A program made the position numbers and the translations under genes. A stretch of DNA of 64,000 nucleotides, from assembly GCF_018531195.1 (NCBI RefSeq), contig NZ_JAHDYS010000003.1, positions 186,001 to 250,000 on the forward strand, given 5' to 3'. The notes below the pieces were generated by a model, which searched no databases, was not told where the DNA came from, and saw only the letters and a program-made list of their open reading frames with translations. This document shows positions 1 through 9,134 of the stretch, one piece after another. The stretch's first letter is position 1, and each line of letters opens with the position of its first letter. The DNA is from Pelotalea chapellei (GTDB lineage Bacteria > Desulfobacterota > Desulfuromonadia > Geobacterales > Pseudopelobacteraceae).

Positions 1-1
1 C

Positions 2-1066
2 AAATTGTGTCACGTCCTGCTGACCTCATTGTCAATATCTCTGCTGGTGCTGCCACACATATATTCCCTTGCCGAAAAAATCGGCGGCGTAGATCTTCCG
101 GACAACCATCGCAAGGTTCACAAAAGCGCCACACCCCGCCTTGGTGGCATCGCCATTGTAGCAGCAATGATGATTTCTTTGACTTTTTTCTGTTCAACAC
201 GACCACTCTATCAGGGATTTCTTGCAGGCTCGGTGATCATTTTTTTGATCGGCTTCATCGATGATATGAAGCAATTGACATCCCGGCAGAAACTGGTAGG
301 GCAGATTATGGGTGTAACTACCGGCGTGGTGCTCGGGAACAATTACCTGACCAGCCTGGGAGACCTGCTGGGGCTGGGTGAGATTACCTTTCCACCAATT
401 GTCGGCATCCCTTTAACGGTCATCTGCATCGTAGGGGTAGTGAATGCCATTAATATGATTGACGGTCTGGACGGACTGGCAGGTGGCATTGCCGCCATTG
501 CCAGCATTGCTTTTGCCTTGCTTGCCTTTTCCAGCGGAAACACTCAGGTTCTCAAGATCAGCGTAGCGCTGCTCGGAGCGGTACTCGGTTTTCTGACCCA
601 CAACTCCTATCCGGCACGGTTGTTCATGGGAGACGCCGGCAGCAACCTGATCGGTTTCACCCTCGGAATGCTGGCAGTTGCCCTGCCCTCAACTGATAAA
701 ATTTCTCCGGTTGCTCCGCTGATCATTCTTGCGGTTCCCATACTGGATACCCTGTATGTCATGATCAGCAGGATGCACAAACAGAAGGGCATCATGAGTG
801 CAGATCGGGCGCACCTGCATCACCGTCTGCTTGATCTTGGCCTTAGCCATAAATCAACTGTGCGTGTGATCCACGTCTGCTCGGCTTTCATGGCGGCAAT
901 TGCAGTTATTGCCTACAATGCTTCCGATTATTCCCTGATGGCCTTTATCTTTTTTGGCACCATCTTGTTTTATGGCGGCTTATACATGGTTACGCGCTAT
1001 TTTTCTCTTCGCGCCACTGTTATCGCCGAAGAATGTCCCGAACCTTCCTTGTCTACCCGCAACTGA
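2..1066 (+). CDS. WecA/MraY-family undecaprenyl-phosphate sugar-1-phosphate transferase, 5' end cut by window
   Basis: Polytopic membrane enzyme of glycosyltransferase family 4, which moves a sugar-1-phosphate from a UDP-sugar to undecaprenyl phosphate to start a surface polysaccharide. Seen: the PDNHRKVHK...PRLGG motif near the N-terminus, GFIDDMK, the Asp-rich NAINMIDGLDGLAGG motif, FMGDAGSN, and the HLHHRLLDLGLSH loop, with about ten hydrophobic segments. These fit WecA better than MraY (UDP-GlcNAc-type substrate inferred). The frame is open to the first base; the only start inside is a TTG at 5 with no visible ribosome site, so the true start is probably just outside the window. About 354 residues are visible, close to full length. 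A decayed copy of its last ~60 codons lies at 4837-5021. Confidence 0.88.
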   Translation, partial: KLCHVLLTSLSISLLVLPHIYSLAEKIGGVDLPDNHRKVHKSATPRLGGIAIVAAMMISLTFFCSTRPLYQGFLAGSVIIFLIGFIDDMKQLTSRQKLVGQIMGVTTGVVLGNNYLTSLGDLLGLGEITFPPIVGIPLTVICIVGVVNAINMIDGLDGLAGGIAAIASIAFALLAFSSGNTQVLKISVALLGAVLGFLTHNSYPARLFMGDAGSNLIGFTLGMLAVALPSTDKISPVAPLIILAVPILDTLYVMISRMHKQKGIMSADRAHLHHRLLDLGLSHKSTVRVIHVCSAFMAAIAVIAYNASDYSLMAFIFFGTILFYGGLYMVTRYFSLRATVIAEECPEPSLSTRN

Positions 1067-1119
1067 AATCCCGCATTCCAGGTTCCACAAACGTCTAATC
1101 TCGCTTAAATCCTGAATCG

Positions 1120-1480
1120 AAAACACGCAGAGAATAACCTGAAGTTAAAACTGATCCAGCCGCAAAACTTCCTCGAAAAGACCGTATTTGAAACTGAAAC
1201 CATAGATTTCCCTAAGGCTCCGGTTCTCTCTGCGTTTTCCGCGGCCTGCTTAGAGGCACCTACTTCTGGCTGCATAATAAATGATTGGATGCTTTAAAGG
1301 TTATCTCACTCAGAGGCGCAGAGTAGCGCAGAGTAGCGCAGAGAAAAGCTTGAAGCAAAAGCTGGTTCAGCCTCACGCAACTTCTTCGAAATGGCCGCAT
1401 ATGAATCGTGAGAATCATGAATGTGATAAAGTTATACTCGGGTTCCCTCTGCATTCTCCGCGGGGTCTGCGTGAATAAAG
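1120..1480. repeat. Composite intergenic repeat, block 1
   Basis: Non-coding stretch that shares words with three other intergenic blocks of the window (5036-5299, 7045-7605, 12170-12850). Typical words are CTCTGCG...CCGCGG, its reverse form cgcagagtagcgcagagaaaag, a 23-bp module at 1248-1270 (GCCT.AGAGGCACC...CTTCTGGC) and a cctcgaaaa.gccg word. A 10-bp unit GCGCAGAGTA is repeated directly about 2.5 times at 1316-1342. Short ORFs here have no ribosome site and run through the repeat, so I do not call genes. The rest of the gene-free stretch 1067-1846 is AT-rich from 1640 on and forms the leader of the next gene. Confidence 0.75.
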
Positions 1481-1846
1481 GGTTAGAGACGACTACTCTA
1501 CGAGATAGCACTGAGTATCTCAATCGGGCCTACTGCAGTTCCTGTCATCATCGAAATTCGAGGTTCCTGTCCACTTATTCCCACGTTCAGCCCTACTGAT
1601 CTCTGCCACCCCACTTCATTCCCCCTGCAAATCTATTGGCAAGGCTTAAAACCGGATAAATGAATAAAAGACCTAAGTCATAGTCCCTTTCTTAAAATTG
1701 CATCTTTGGATACATAAGTTGTTTGCAACCAATAATTTTAACTCATAAAGGTATGTTATTGATATTATTATTGATTTAATGGATAAAAGTTTTGGTCCCT
1801 TTTATGCATTGTTTTAATCTCATTCTAAAAAAGGAGGGTTTAACAG

Positions 1847-4747
1847 ATGTTAAAACAGCTATTCCGAACATTAACAATCCTTCTGTTTGTAATTGCCTAT
1901 GAAACAGGCAACGCACAGGCAGCCCTGCTGGACGTGGGACCAACCGTACCTGAGGTAATCGGCAGTACGGAACCAAATCTGGGACACGGTTTCCCGCTCT
2001 GGTACCGGGATACGAACCGTGTGCCGCTTCAGCTCTGTACCGATCGGTTAAGCGGGTTCTGCCTGACAGCTGAACCCAATCCTGCAGCTCCCCTGAGCTT
2101 CCCCAACAATCTTGGGGATGAACTCTTTTACTGGGTTGGCGATGCAGCGATCACCACAATACCCAACGCAAAAAGGGCTCTTTTAGTACAAGCAATCGAG
2201 TCTGCCTTCTCTACCGGTAATGTTGTTTCGGGTGCGCAGGTCACCTTTGCCAGGATCAGGATTCGCTTCGACCCCCTTCCTGAGGCTGGCATATATACTG
2301 TTACCACCCCCTTTAAACAATTTGTTTTCAATGTACCTGCAAATGCACTTGAAATTAACCACACCGAAGATATCGGCATTGCGGAAGGTGGCGTATTTAC
2401 CGGAGCACTTCACGGCAGTATCGGTCCCTTCCTGTATTGCTCCGATCCTCTGAGGCGTCCGGCCGGGTTCATTGGAGATGGTGCTCCATGTGTAGTTTCA
2501 GGCAGTACCTATACTCCCCCGGGTAATCCACCGAACGGGCTAAATTTTCCCGCCAATTACTTCCGTATTCAGGGTCCCAATGGATTTGATCATTCCACTA
2601 ATCTTTTCAGCGTGAATGGCAAACTCTACACCGACCCGATTCCCACGCCTCTGGCAGCAGAAAAAGTCACCTATGCCCGTGAAGTTGGTGGGGTGCAGGC
2701 TAGTGTCTTTGCCATTACTGATGCAATGTCGAATCAAAAAGTTGGAGGACCGGCATTTCCCGGTCAATTCAACCTTGCAAATATTCCTTCTTCCTTGCAA
2801 TTGACGGGTACGGATATTCCGACTCTCAATCTGTCAACCAACAATCCAAGGGACAGCAAATTTTATGCTTCAACTGATCTGTTTCCATTACCGGGTGCAC
2901 TACCAGCAACGGTTACCTTGACCAATACTGCCGATGTTCCGTCAACAGCCAAGGTTGTACCGCTTGTTGACGGGGTTGTCGTAACGGAAACAAGTTATTC
3001 ACATGCAACGCATACTTTAAAAGTGGCTGCCATCTCACAAGACAAAGTTAATTCACCTGCCTTGGAAGTATTCATGATCGATGAGACAGTGCTTCCTGAC
3101 AAAAAAGTTTTACTGGGGTCGATAGAAGGCGGGCAACTCAGTGTCTCATTTCCGGCAACCATCGGCGGTAAAACCTATAACATACCACCATCTACCATTC
3201 TGGTGACATCTGCTGCAGGGGGATCCGCCACGGCACCTGTTAATGTGCTGCTGCCACCAACAGCACCAATAGCCAATAATGATGCTGTTAGCACTCCCTA
3301 CCTCACACCTGTCACGATTGATGTTCTTGCAAACGACACAACCAGCGGTGCCTTGAATCCTGCAACACTGGCAATCACGGCACAGCAGAATGGCACTGCA
3401 ATTATCCAGAATGGCACAGTAGGGTTTACTCCTGCTGCAGCATTCTCAGGAGCGGCTTCATTTACCTATACCGTCAAGGACGTACTCAATCAAATTTCGA
3501 ATATCGCCACTGTAACTGTTACTATCAATGCACCGCTGCCAGCGGTTACAAACGTCACAGTTTCGCCCAACCTGCCGTCTCCGCATCCATCGGGAACCGG
3601 AGTTCTGTTCACTGCCGCGGCCCAGGGATCTTCCAATTACCTGTTCCGCTTTCTGCTGAATGGCAATGAAGTCCAACCTTTTGGACCGTCCGCAACCTGG
3701 ACCATGTCGGCAGCCACTCCGCCTGGGAATCACCAGATAGGGGTTGAAGTAAAAACCAATCCGTTGACAGCGTCCGACAGGGCAACCACCTTGGCGTATC
3801 AGGTGAGTGCTGTCATTAGCAAATCTCCCGGCGCTAACGGCACCATCACTGGACCCGCAACAGTACCCTACGGCACTGCAGCAACATTTACAATTACACC
3901 AAGTGCTGGTTTTCATGTAGCTGATGTGCAGATTAATGGTGTCAGCGTCGGTGCTGTTACCAGCCACACCATCTCTTCAGTAATTGCAAACACAACTGTT
4001 TCAGCAACCTTCTCTGATTCGCAGATAATCTGGAGAAATTCTGCGACAGGACAGGATCAGATATGGTTTATGAACGGCGCTGCGATTGCGGCCACAAAAT
4101 CATTTCAGACGCTCAATGATCCGAATTGGCAGATTGTGGGAAGAGGAGACTTCAATAATGACGCCAGATCAGATCTTCTTTGGAGAAATGTCTCTGACGG
4201 ACAAAACGCCGTCTGGCACATGGACGGTGTCGTCCGTACGGGATCTGCCATTCCTCCTGCATTAGCTGACCAGAACTGGAAAGTGGTGGCAGTGGGAGAT
4301 TCCAACGGTGATGGCAAACCAGATATTTACTGGAGAAATTACTCCAATGGCCAGAATAGTGTTTGGTACATGGACGGTGCAATCCGTACAGGATCTGCTT
4401 ATTTTCCTCCAACGCCTGACCTAAATTGGGAAATTGTTGGAGTAGGTGATTCAAACGGTGACGGAAAAACAGATATATTTTGGAGGAATATAGCAAATGG
4501 CCAAAATAGTGTTTGGTATATGGATGGTATAACTCGAATAGGTTCTGCTATACTTTCAAATTTAACTGACCTCAATTGGCGAATATTTGGGGTAAGAGAT
4601 TACAACGGTGACAGAAAGCCCGACCTGTTATGGAGAAATGTCTCCAACGGACAAAATGCTATCTGGTACATGGATGGTATAACGCGTACTGGCTCTGCTC
4701 AACTTCCATCTTTGGTTGATCAGAATTGGAAAATAGTGGGGCATTAA
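1847..4747 (+). CDS. Large secreted protein with Ig-like domains and C-terminal VCBS/FG-GAP-type repeats
   Basis: Function unknown; probably an exported or cell-surface protein. The start is set by AAGGAGG at 1831-1837. Residues 1-25 form a signal peptide (cleavage near NAQA/ALL). A region of about 450 residues with no family I recognise follows. Residues ~474-565 look like a tandem Ig/cadherin-like domain (NNDAV..., DVLANDT, FTYTVKD). Residues ~566-650 look like another beta-sandwich. Residues ~654-722 resemble the InlB-type repeat (SPGANGTI...FHVADVQINGVSVG). Residues ~725-966 hold about 4.5 repeats of ~54 residues (LLWRN.S.GQNAVWYMDG...NWKIVG), with Asp-rich Ca-binding-like loops such as DSNGDGKPD in four of them. 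No membrane anchor, sorting signal or catalytic motif was seen. It is followed by a strong terminator and stands alone. Confidence 0.85.
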   Translation: MLKQLFRTLTILLFVIAYETGNAQAALLDVGPTVPEVIGSTEPNLGHGFPLWYRDTNRVPLQLCTDRLSGFCLTAEPNPAAPLSFPNNLGDELFYWVGDAAITTIPNAKRALLVQAIESAFSTGNVVSGAQVTFARIRIRFDPLPEAGIYTVTTPFKQFVFNVPANALEINHTEDIGIAEGGVFTGALHGSIGPFLYCSDPLRRPAGFIGDGAPCVVSGSTYTPPGNPPNGLNFPANYFRIQGPNGFDHSTNLFSVNGKLYTDPIPTPLAAEKVTYAREVGGVQASVFAITDAMSNQKVGGPAFPGQFNLANIPSSLQLTGTDIPTLNLSTNNPRDSKFYASTDLFPLPGALPATVTLTNTADVPSTAKVVPLVDGVVVTETSYSHATHTLKVAAISQDKVNSPALEVFMIDETVLPDKKVLLGSIEGGQLSVSFPATIGGKTYNIPPSTILVTSAAGGSATAPVNVLLPPTAPIANNDAVSTPYLTPVTIDVLANDTTSGALNPATLAITAQQNGTAIIQNGTVGFTPAAAFSGAASFTYTVKDVLNQISNIATVTVTINAPLPAVTNVTVSPNLPSPHPSGTGVLFTAAAQGSSNYLFRFLLNGNEVQPFGPSATWTMSAATPPGNHQIGVEVKTNPLTASDRATTLAYQVSAVISKSPGANGTITGPATVPYGTAATFTITPSAGFHVADVQINGVSVGAVTSHTISSVIANTTVSATFSDSQIIWRNSATGQDQIWFMNGAAIAATKSFQTLNDPNWQIVGRGDFNNDARSDLLWRNVSDGQNAVWHMDGVVRTGSAIPPALADQNWKVVAVGDSNGDGKPDIYWRNYSNGQNSVWYMDGAIRTGSAYFPPTPDLNWEIVGVGDSNGDGKTDIFWRNIANGQNSVWYMDGITRIGSAILSNLTDLNWRIFGVRDYNGDRKPDLLWRNVSNGQNAIWYMDGITRTGSAQLPSLVDQNWKIVGH

Positions 4748-4770
4748 AATTTAATAAATGTATTAGAAAC

Positions 4771-4812
4771 TAAACCCCCGCTGATTGCCAAATCGCTATC
4801 AGCGGGGGTTTA
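4771..4812 (+). terminator. Rho-independent-type hairpin after the VCBS-repeat gene
   Basis: Perfect 15-bp stem (4771-4785 with 4798-4812, core CCCCCGCTGAT) around a 12-nt loop, 23 bases after the stop codon. The A-rich left flank and T-rich right flank of the stem let it work in both directions. Confidence 0.88.
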
Positions 4813-4836
4813 ACGTAATTCAGCATCCTCTGGTTA

Positions 4837-5021
4837 TCAATTTTATGCTGTCCATGGGTTGCGGTTGTGGCCAGCAACGCTCCTGATCATTTCCTGATGA
4901 CTTTTATGGCTGTCGGAACAGTCCTGTTCTACAGCGCCTTGCATGCAGCCTCACGCTACTTCCCCCCGCCCTTCTACTGTTTCCGATGAATGTGCTGAAC
5001 TCTCTCTGATACCGGCAACTG
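4837..5021 (+). pseudogene. Decayed 3' fragment of a second WecA-like transferase gene
   Basis: No intact ORF, but translation from 4861 gives AVVASNAPDHFLMTFMAVGT, then VLFYSALHAASRYF. This lines up with AVIAYNASDYSLMAFIFFGT / ILFYGGLYMVTRYF of the gene at 2-1066. After SRYF the frame shifts by one base in a C-run (4962-4967), then continues as TVSDECAELSLIPATD against TVIAEECPEPSLSTRN of the intact gene. So the last ~60 codons of a paralogue survive, with one extra base and no start. The DNA after both copies also shares the CCTGAAG...TCGAAAAA.CCG repeat words, so the repeat-bearing flank was duplicated along with it. Confidence 0.8.
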
Positions 5022-5035
5022 ATCACCCCGAAAAA

Positions 5036-5299
5036 CCTGAAGCTTCAACTTCACGAGAATCATCGAAAAAGCCGTTGATTCTGATCAGGAAGTAATCGCG
5101 AAGCTAAAGGTGGGGTTTCCAAGAGGTTTTGTTGTTTTCTCCGCGTCCTCTGCGGCCTTGCCTACAGGCACCTACTTCTGGCCGCGCATGATGGTTTAGA
5201 CTTTGGGACCATGAAATCGTGAAGTAATGGTGAAACTAAAAGGTGGTGTTTTTCAGGGTGTTTTGCAGTTCTCCGCGTGATATGGCTTTCACACGTAAT
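5036..5299. repeat. Composite intergenic repeat, block 2
   Basis: Carries the same words as the other blocks: cgaaaaagccg, gatcaggaagtaatcgcgaagc, ttctccgcgtcctctgcgg, the 23-bp module at 5160-5182, and atcgtgaagtaatggtgaaac. The block reaches into the last codons of hipA, which ends at 5300. No gene is seen here. Confidence 0.75.
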
Positions 5300-6604
5300 T
5301 TATCGAATCTCCAGCCTCAAAGTTCCGAGGATAGCTTTCGCCCAGGCATCCGAGACTCCTGCTTTTTCTGCATATCCCGGCCAATTCCTTACTACGCTAC
5401 GAACCTCTTCTACGATTGCTTCAGCCCGGCCGCGCTTCATTGATACTGTCTTGGCACAAGCCCGAAAATCTTCTAAACCAAAACCATCGCGTTTGCCATT
5501 CATGGTCATCTGATGAGATGAAGTCCATATCCCTGACGGCTGATAACTGTAGGTAACATCAAATGCCGGCGAAAGCGACCACTCTCCACGCTTGTCCATA
5601 AGGAAGGCAATGTTCTTAACGTGGTCATCCTGATTGCGCGCCAGTATATTGAAGACCATCCGGCGAAACATCTCTTCGATCGACGCCATGGGCATGCCCA
5701 GTTGACGGATTATCAACAGGGCTTGCTCATAGGAATGTGCGCCTGCCGCGTTGTAATCCAGATGGGCAATGGCGCCCAGGGATTGCATGTGCAGTTTTTC
5801 TCCGGAAGACAACCGATCAAAACGTTTGGTCATGAAATGGTGCCTGCCATTCTCGATGAGGATCCGGCAATCGCTCATCGTTATGCCGGCTGCAGTTGCC
5901 ATGAGATAGTAAGCATACTCTATCGTGCCATACCCTTTGGGGTCTTCCAGCTCTTTGTCCCTGTTGCCGGAAACGCCATCGAATTTCAGCAGCCAGTATT
6001 CAAAACCGGCATCTGCCGTGACCTGACCGGAACGAACTTCATTGGTTTTTGGATTCCAGGCGATAATCGCCTTAGCTCTCGCTCCGCCAGCCGAAGTCCC
6101 CACCCTCAGAATATCCTTGAGCGCCTCTTCTGTATCTTTGTTGCCAAAGGAACCCTTAAGCCCGTTGCGCTGGGACAAAATCTCGGATGCCAGATCCACA
6201 AGCCGGTCTATCTGGATCCTGGAAGCTTTTTTTGTCCGAGGCCCGATTGTGGGTCGATACTCCAATGCCCCCATGCCCCGCGTGCCGGTATAGCACAATC
6301 GCTCGACAGCATTAAAAGACCCGGGAGTACGCCCTTCAGCTGCCAACCAGGTATTGATCAGCGCATTACCGAACTTGTCCGGCAGCGAATCCGCCAGCAG
6401 GCCCGGCAGTCCATGAAAGGTCTGTTGTGCCAGAGCAGGAAATGAATACACTGGGGGAGCAAGCGGCATCATCAAGGGAGCGACTTGGATGCCGCTGTTG
6501 ATGAAGTCCCGATCATATTCAAAGGTAGCAACTTCAGAACCGCCAGGCAGAGCGACAGCCCCAATGGTACGCCCCCAGAGTCTGACTTCCGCTACAGTAC
6601 TCAT
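5300..6604 (-). CDS. hipA: HipA-type serine/threonine kinase toxin
   Basis: Type II toxin of the HipBA family. In Escherichia coli HipA phosphorylates glutamyl-tRNA synthetase and causes growth arrest and persistence; the target here is not shown by the sequence. Length 434 is typical of HipA (about 410-440). Seen: the N-terminal HipA domain, the glycine-rich ATP-loop motif VGTSAGGARAKA with the autophosphorylation-type serine at about 171, the catalytic NQDDHVKN (324-331, base Asp 326), and the metal-binding Asp in SPAFDV (349). All key residues are present, so the protein looks active. Its start overlaps the hipB stop by 4 bases, so the two are translationally coupled. Confidence 0.93.
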   Translation of the reverse strand: MSTVAEVRLWGRTIGAVALPGGSEVATFEYDRDFINSGIQVAPLMMPLAPPVYSFPALAQQTFHGLPGLLADSLPDKFGNALINTWLAAEGRTPGSFNAVERLCYTGTRGMGALEYRPTIGPRTKKASRIQIDRLVDLASEILSQRNGLKGSFGNKDTEEALKDILRVGTSAGGARAKAIIAWNPKTNEVRSGQVTADAGFEYWLLKFDGVSGNRDKELEDPKGYGTIEYAYYLMATAAGITMSDCRILIENGRHHFMTKRFDRLSSGEKLHMQSLGAIAHLDYNAAGAHSYEQALLIIRQLGMPMASIEEMFRRMVFNILARNQDDHVKNIAFLMDKRGEWSLSPAFDVTYSYQPSGIWTSSHQMTMNGKRDGFGLEDFRACAKTVSMKRGRAEAIVEEVRSVVRNWPGYAEKAGVSDAWAKAILGTLRLEIR

Positions 6605-6966
6605 TCACCATCTCCCCATACCCAGGGTTTCAGTGGTTTTTTACTTTCTTTTGCCGATTTAGGGTTGGTTGAGGCTCGCTGCCGTTCTTTTCCCTTGAGC
6701 TTTAGGAGTTCCATTGGTCGCGGGGCCGATTCATCCGGAATCAGACTATCCATTCGGTCAAGCACATTCAGGACTCGTAATATACGCACCAATGTATCTA
6801 ACTGGACAGACTTGCCAGCCTCCAGCCTTTCTATGGTTCTCTTTCCAAGACCGGCGCTGATTGCAAGTCCCGCCTGGGTCAGCCCTAAGTCCAATCGTTG
6901 CTTAGATAAGCGGTGGCCCAGCTCCTCAAGCACAGTCATATCGCTCAAATCATTTTGGATTTTCAT
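6601..6966 (-). CDS. hipB: HipB-type antitoxin, XRE-family HTH
   Basis: Antitoxin and repressor partner of the downstream HipA. Residues ~12-66 form a Cro/C1-type helix-turn-helix (LGHRLSKQRLDLGLTQAGLA...GLGKRTIERLEAG). The C-terminal half is basic and low in complexity (KGKERQRASTNPKSAKESKK) and probably flexible, like the unstable HipB tail. At 121 residues it is longer than E. coli HipB (88). It is first in the two-gene operon and overlaps hipA by ATGA. Two matching operator-like sites lie just upstream (6978-7036), which fits autorepression. Confidence 0.9.
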   Translation of the reverse strand: MKIQNDLSDMTVLEELGHRLSKQRLDLGLTQAGLAISAGLGKRTIERLEAGKSVQLDTLVRILRVLNVLDRMDSLIPDESAPRPMELLKLKGKERQRASTNPKSAKESKKPLKPWVWGDGE

Positions 6967-6977
6967 ATATTCTACTT

Positions 6978-7036
6978 ATCGTAAAGCATGACGACTTACA
7001 AGCTTTATTATTGAATAAATCGCCTAATATGACGAT
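6978..7036 (-). promoter_or_regulatory. Two operator-like sites upstream of hipB
   Basis: Two 18-bp sites share the form ATCG-N6-ATGACGA on the plus strand: 6978-6995 and 7019-7036. The second has palindromic ends ATCG...CGAT; the first has one mismatch (CGAC). Their starts are 41 bp apart, close to four helical turns, and both lie within 70 bp upstream of the hipB start. Paired operators over the promoter are the known arrangement for HipB; that HipB binds these sites is inference. Confidence 0.6.
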
Positions 7037-7044
7037 TAAAATTA

Positions 7045-7605
7045 CGGAGGGTTTTATTGTTCTCTCCGCGTCCTCTGGGGTTTGCCTAGAGGCACCTACT
7101 TTTCGCTGCGTGAGATATTTTCATGCTTCGGCTCTAAAGCCGTGAGGTAATCGTGAAGCTGAAAAGGATTCCTGAAAAGCTGTCTCACGCGGAGTCGCAG
7201 AGTAACGCAGAGAAAGTTTAAAACCAAATTCAGCCTCACGAAAAATCCTCGAAAAAGCCGGATTATAGACTACCGGAAGGTTTTGTTGTTCTCTCCGCGT
7301 CCTCTGCGGCTCTGCGCGAGATGGTTTTAAGCTTTGGATTTTAAATCAGGAAATATTCGTGAGGCTAAGATTTGAAAAGGTAGGTTTCTCGTAGGGGCGT
7401 CGCATGCGTAGCCCGATTTTGGCTAGAATTCAAAAAGTAGGCTTAGGCTCACGAAAAATCCCCGAAAAGGCCGGATTTAACACCTTGATTCTAAGCAGGA
7501 GGTTTTGTTGTTCTCTCCGCGTCCTCTGCGGTCCCCGCGTGAGATGACTTTTAAGCTTTGGGACTTTAAAATCGAGAAGTAATCGTCCAGCCTGGCCACA
7601 CTTCC
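7045..7605. repeat. Composite intergenic repeat, block 3
   Basis: The gene-free stretch 7037-7790 is mostly this block. It holds three tandem versions of the same unit: TTGTTGTTCTCTCCGCGTCC with CTCTGCGG words at about 7053, 7270 and 7507; cacgcggagtcgcagagtaa at about 7186; cctcgaaaaagccgg at about 7247 and (variant) 7453; and gtgaggtaatcgtgaagc at about 7142. One unit carries the 23-bp module (7084-7106); the unit at about 7290-7330 lacks it, so the module looks like a separate insertion. A different short insert with cgtaggggcgtcgcatgcg lies near 7390. From 7606 to 7790 the DNA is AT-rich leader for the next gene; I see no convincing promoter. Confidence 0.78.
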
Positions 7606-7790
7606 CCACCCAACAAGATAAAAACAATCGCCTTCATCCAATTATGGTCTTGCTTTTTTCTAACATAAATATTATTAAGCAACATATTCTAATTTACGTG
7701 TCTTCCACTCCATCTGGTCATCCCGCTATCGAAACACCATTTAAACACCCTTTTTTTTTGCAATGCCTATTCGATGAAAGGAGCGTGCCC

Positions 7791-9134
7791 ATGAAAAAAA
7801 CCTTCTGCAGCCTGTTCTCAGCCGCATCCCTGCTGGTGTCCAGCGCCGCCATTGCGGCGGAAACTTCCCTTGACGCCACCACCATCCTCCGAATCGAACG
7901 ACGCAGTGTCAGTGGTTCCTCAACCCAGGACATTATGCCCGCAACACAGTTTCTCAACCTTGACGTCAACAAGCTTGGTGACGGCAACCTCTCCCTGCAC
8001 CTTTCCGGCTGGGGACGGGTGGATCTGGCCGACAAGAGCTATAACACCGACCGGGCAGATGGCAACTTAACCTATGGCTACCTTCAGTACCGTTTCACCC
8101 ACGCCAATGCCGACATTCGGGCAGGAAGGCTGTTTGTGCATGAGGGGATTGTAAATGAACATGTGGATGGGCTTGCCCTGCGCACAGACCTGCCGCTGGG
8201 ATTCGGCATCTCAGCCTTTGGTGGTGCCACAGTGCATACCCGGCATCTATGGGGACAAACCAGTGACGGTAAGGGAGATGGCATTGTGGGCGGACGTATC
8301 AATTATCGTCACGAAGGCTTACTGGAGATTGGAGTTTCTGCAGTCGGCGAGTCCAAGGCGCCGCTCCTGGCCAACTATGCCTCCCCGGTTCAGGCCCCTC
8401 CCAATGGAGATATCCGCAGCAATCACCGTCTGGCAGGCGGCGACATCTGGTTCAGCCCCTACCGCTTCATGGAAATCATCGGCCACTCCAGTTACAACAT
8501 CGAAACCCACAAAATGGCCGAACATGCCTACCTGCTCAACCTGAAACCGCTCCAACAGCTGGTACTGTCCGGCGAATTCAATGAATACCGCGACCGGAGC
8601 TACCTGTATGCCTGGTCCCTGTTCTCCGGCTCGGCTCTCAATCCGGCCGACCGGTCGCGCTCGGTGGGTGGCATCGCTTCCTATGACTTTAACAAGACAG
8701 TGGGGTTAACGGCGGACTATCGGCATTACACCCGCCAGTTGGGCAATGCCGACCGCTATGGTGCAGATCTGCGGCTCTCGTTCCTGAACAATAGAGTGCG
8801 AAGCGGCCTGGGTTATCACTACCTGCGAGCAGGCCAGAATTTTGCCATCGCAAGCAACACCTCCGCCTCATACCACAGCCTGCGCGCCTATGCCCTGCAC
8901 GACACAAAGACCTATTTCGCTGCGGTGGATGCCATCGATTATATTTTCAAGAACAAGGTCTATGACGAAAAACATGCATGGGAAGGGACACTCTCCCTGG
9001 GCTATCACCTCACCCCTGCCCTGGCCCTTTCGGGAGATATCAGCTATGGCCGTAATCCGGAGTTCACCGAGGATTTAAGGGGGTTACTTCGCCTGACCTA
9101 CAACATGAATTTTGATGGCAAAGGAGGAAAATAA
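7791..9134 (+). CDS. Outer-membrane beta-barrel (porin-like) of a porin-cytochrome conduit
   Basis: Probable barrel through which haem proteins reach across the outer membrane. The start ATG at 7791 is preceded by AAAGGAG (7777-7783); the frame stays open further up, but without a ribosome site. The signal peptide MKKTFCSLFSAASLL... is cut near AIA/AET. The mature part (~425 residues) alternates polar and aromatic residues (YGYLQYRF, YSLRAYALHD, LRLTYNMNF) and has no CxxCH site, as expected for the porin part of Geobacter OmbB- or Ext-type conduits. Its stop overlaps the start of the five-haem gene by one base (TAATG), and the third gene also overlaps, so the three form one operon. Confidence 0.85.
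   Translation: MKKTFCSLFSAASLLVSSAAIAAETSLDATTILRIERRSVSGSSTQDIMPATQFLNLDVNKLGDGNLSLHLSGWGRVDLADKSYNTDRADGNLTYGYLQYRFTHANADIRAGRLFVHEGIVNEHVDGLALRTDLPLGFGISAFGGATVHTRHLWGQTSDGKGDGIVGGRINYRHEGLLEIGVSAVGESKAPLLANYASPVQAPPNGDIRSNHRLAGGDIWFSPYRFMEIIGHSSYNIETHKMAEHAYLLNLKPLQQLVLSGEFNEYRDRSYLYAWSLFSGSALNPADRSRSVGGIASYDFNKTVGLTADYRHYTRQLGNADRYGADLRLSFLNNRVRSGLGYHYLRAGQNFAIASNTSASYHSLRAYALHDTKTYFAAVDAIDYIFKNKVYDEKHAWEGTLSLGYHLTPALALSGDISYGRNPEFTEDLRGLLRLTYNMNFDGKGGK

Noticed and set aside
3458-3967. 169-residue ORF on the minus strand
   Set aside because: Antisense shadow inside the VCBS-repeat gene; odd Cys/Arg-rich composition and no start signal.
5621-6445. 274-residue ORF on the plus strand
   Set aside because: It lies wholly antisense to hipA, has no ribosome site and no family features; hipA has all its catalytic motifs in the other strand.
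7045-7605. CRISPR array
   Set aside because: Repeats are long, uneven and imperfect, with no regular spacers and no cas genes.
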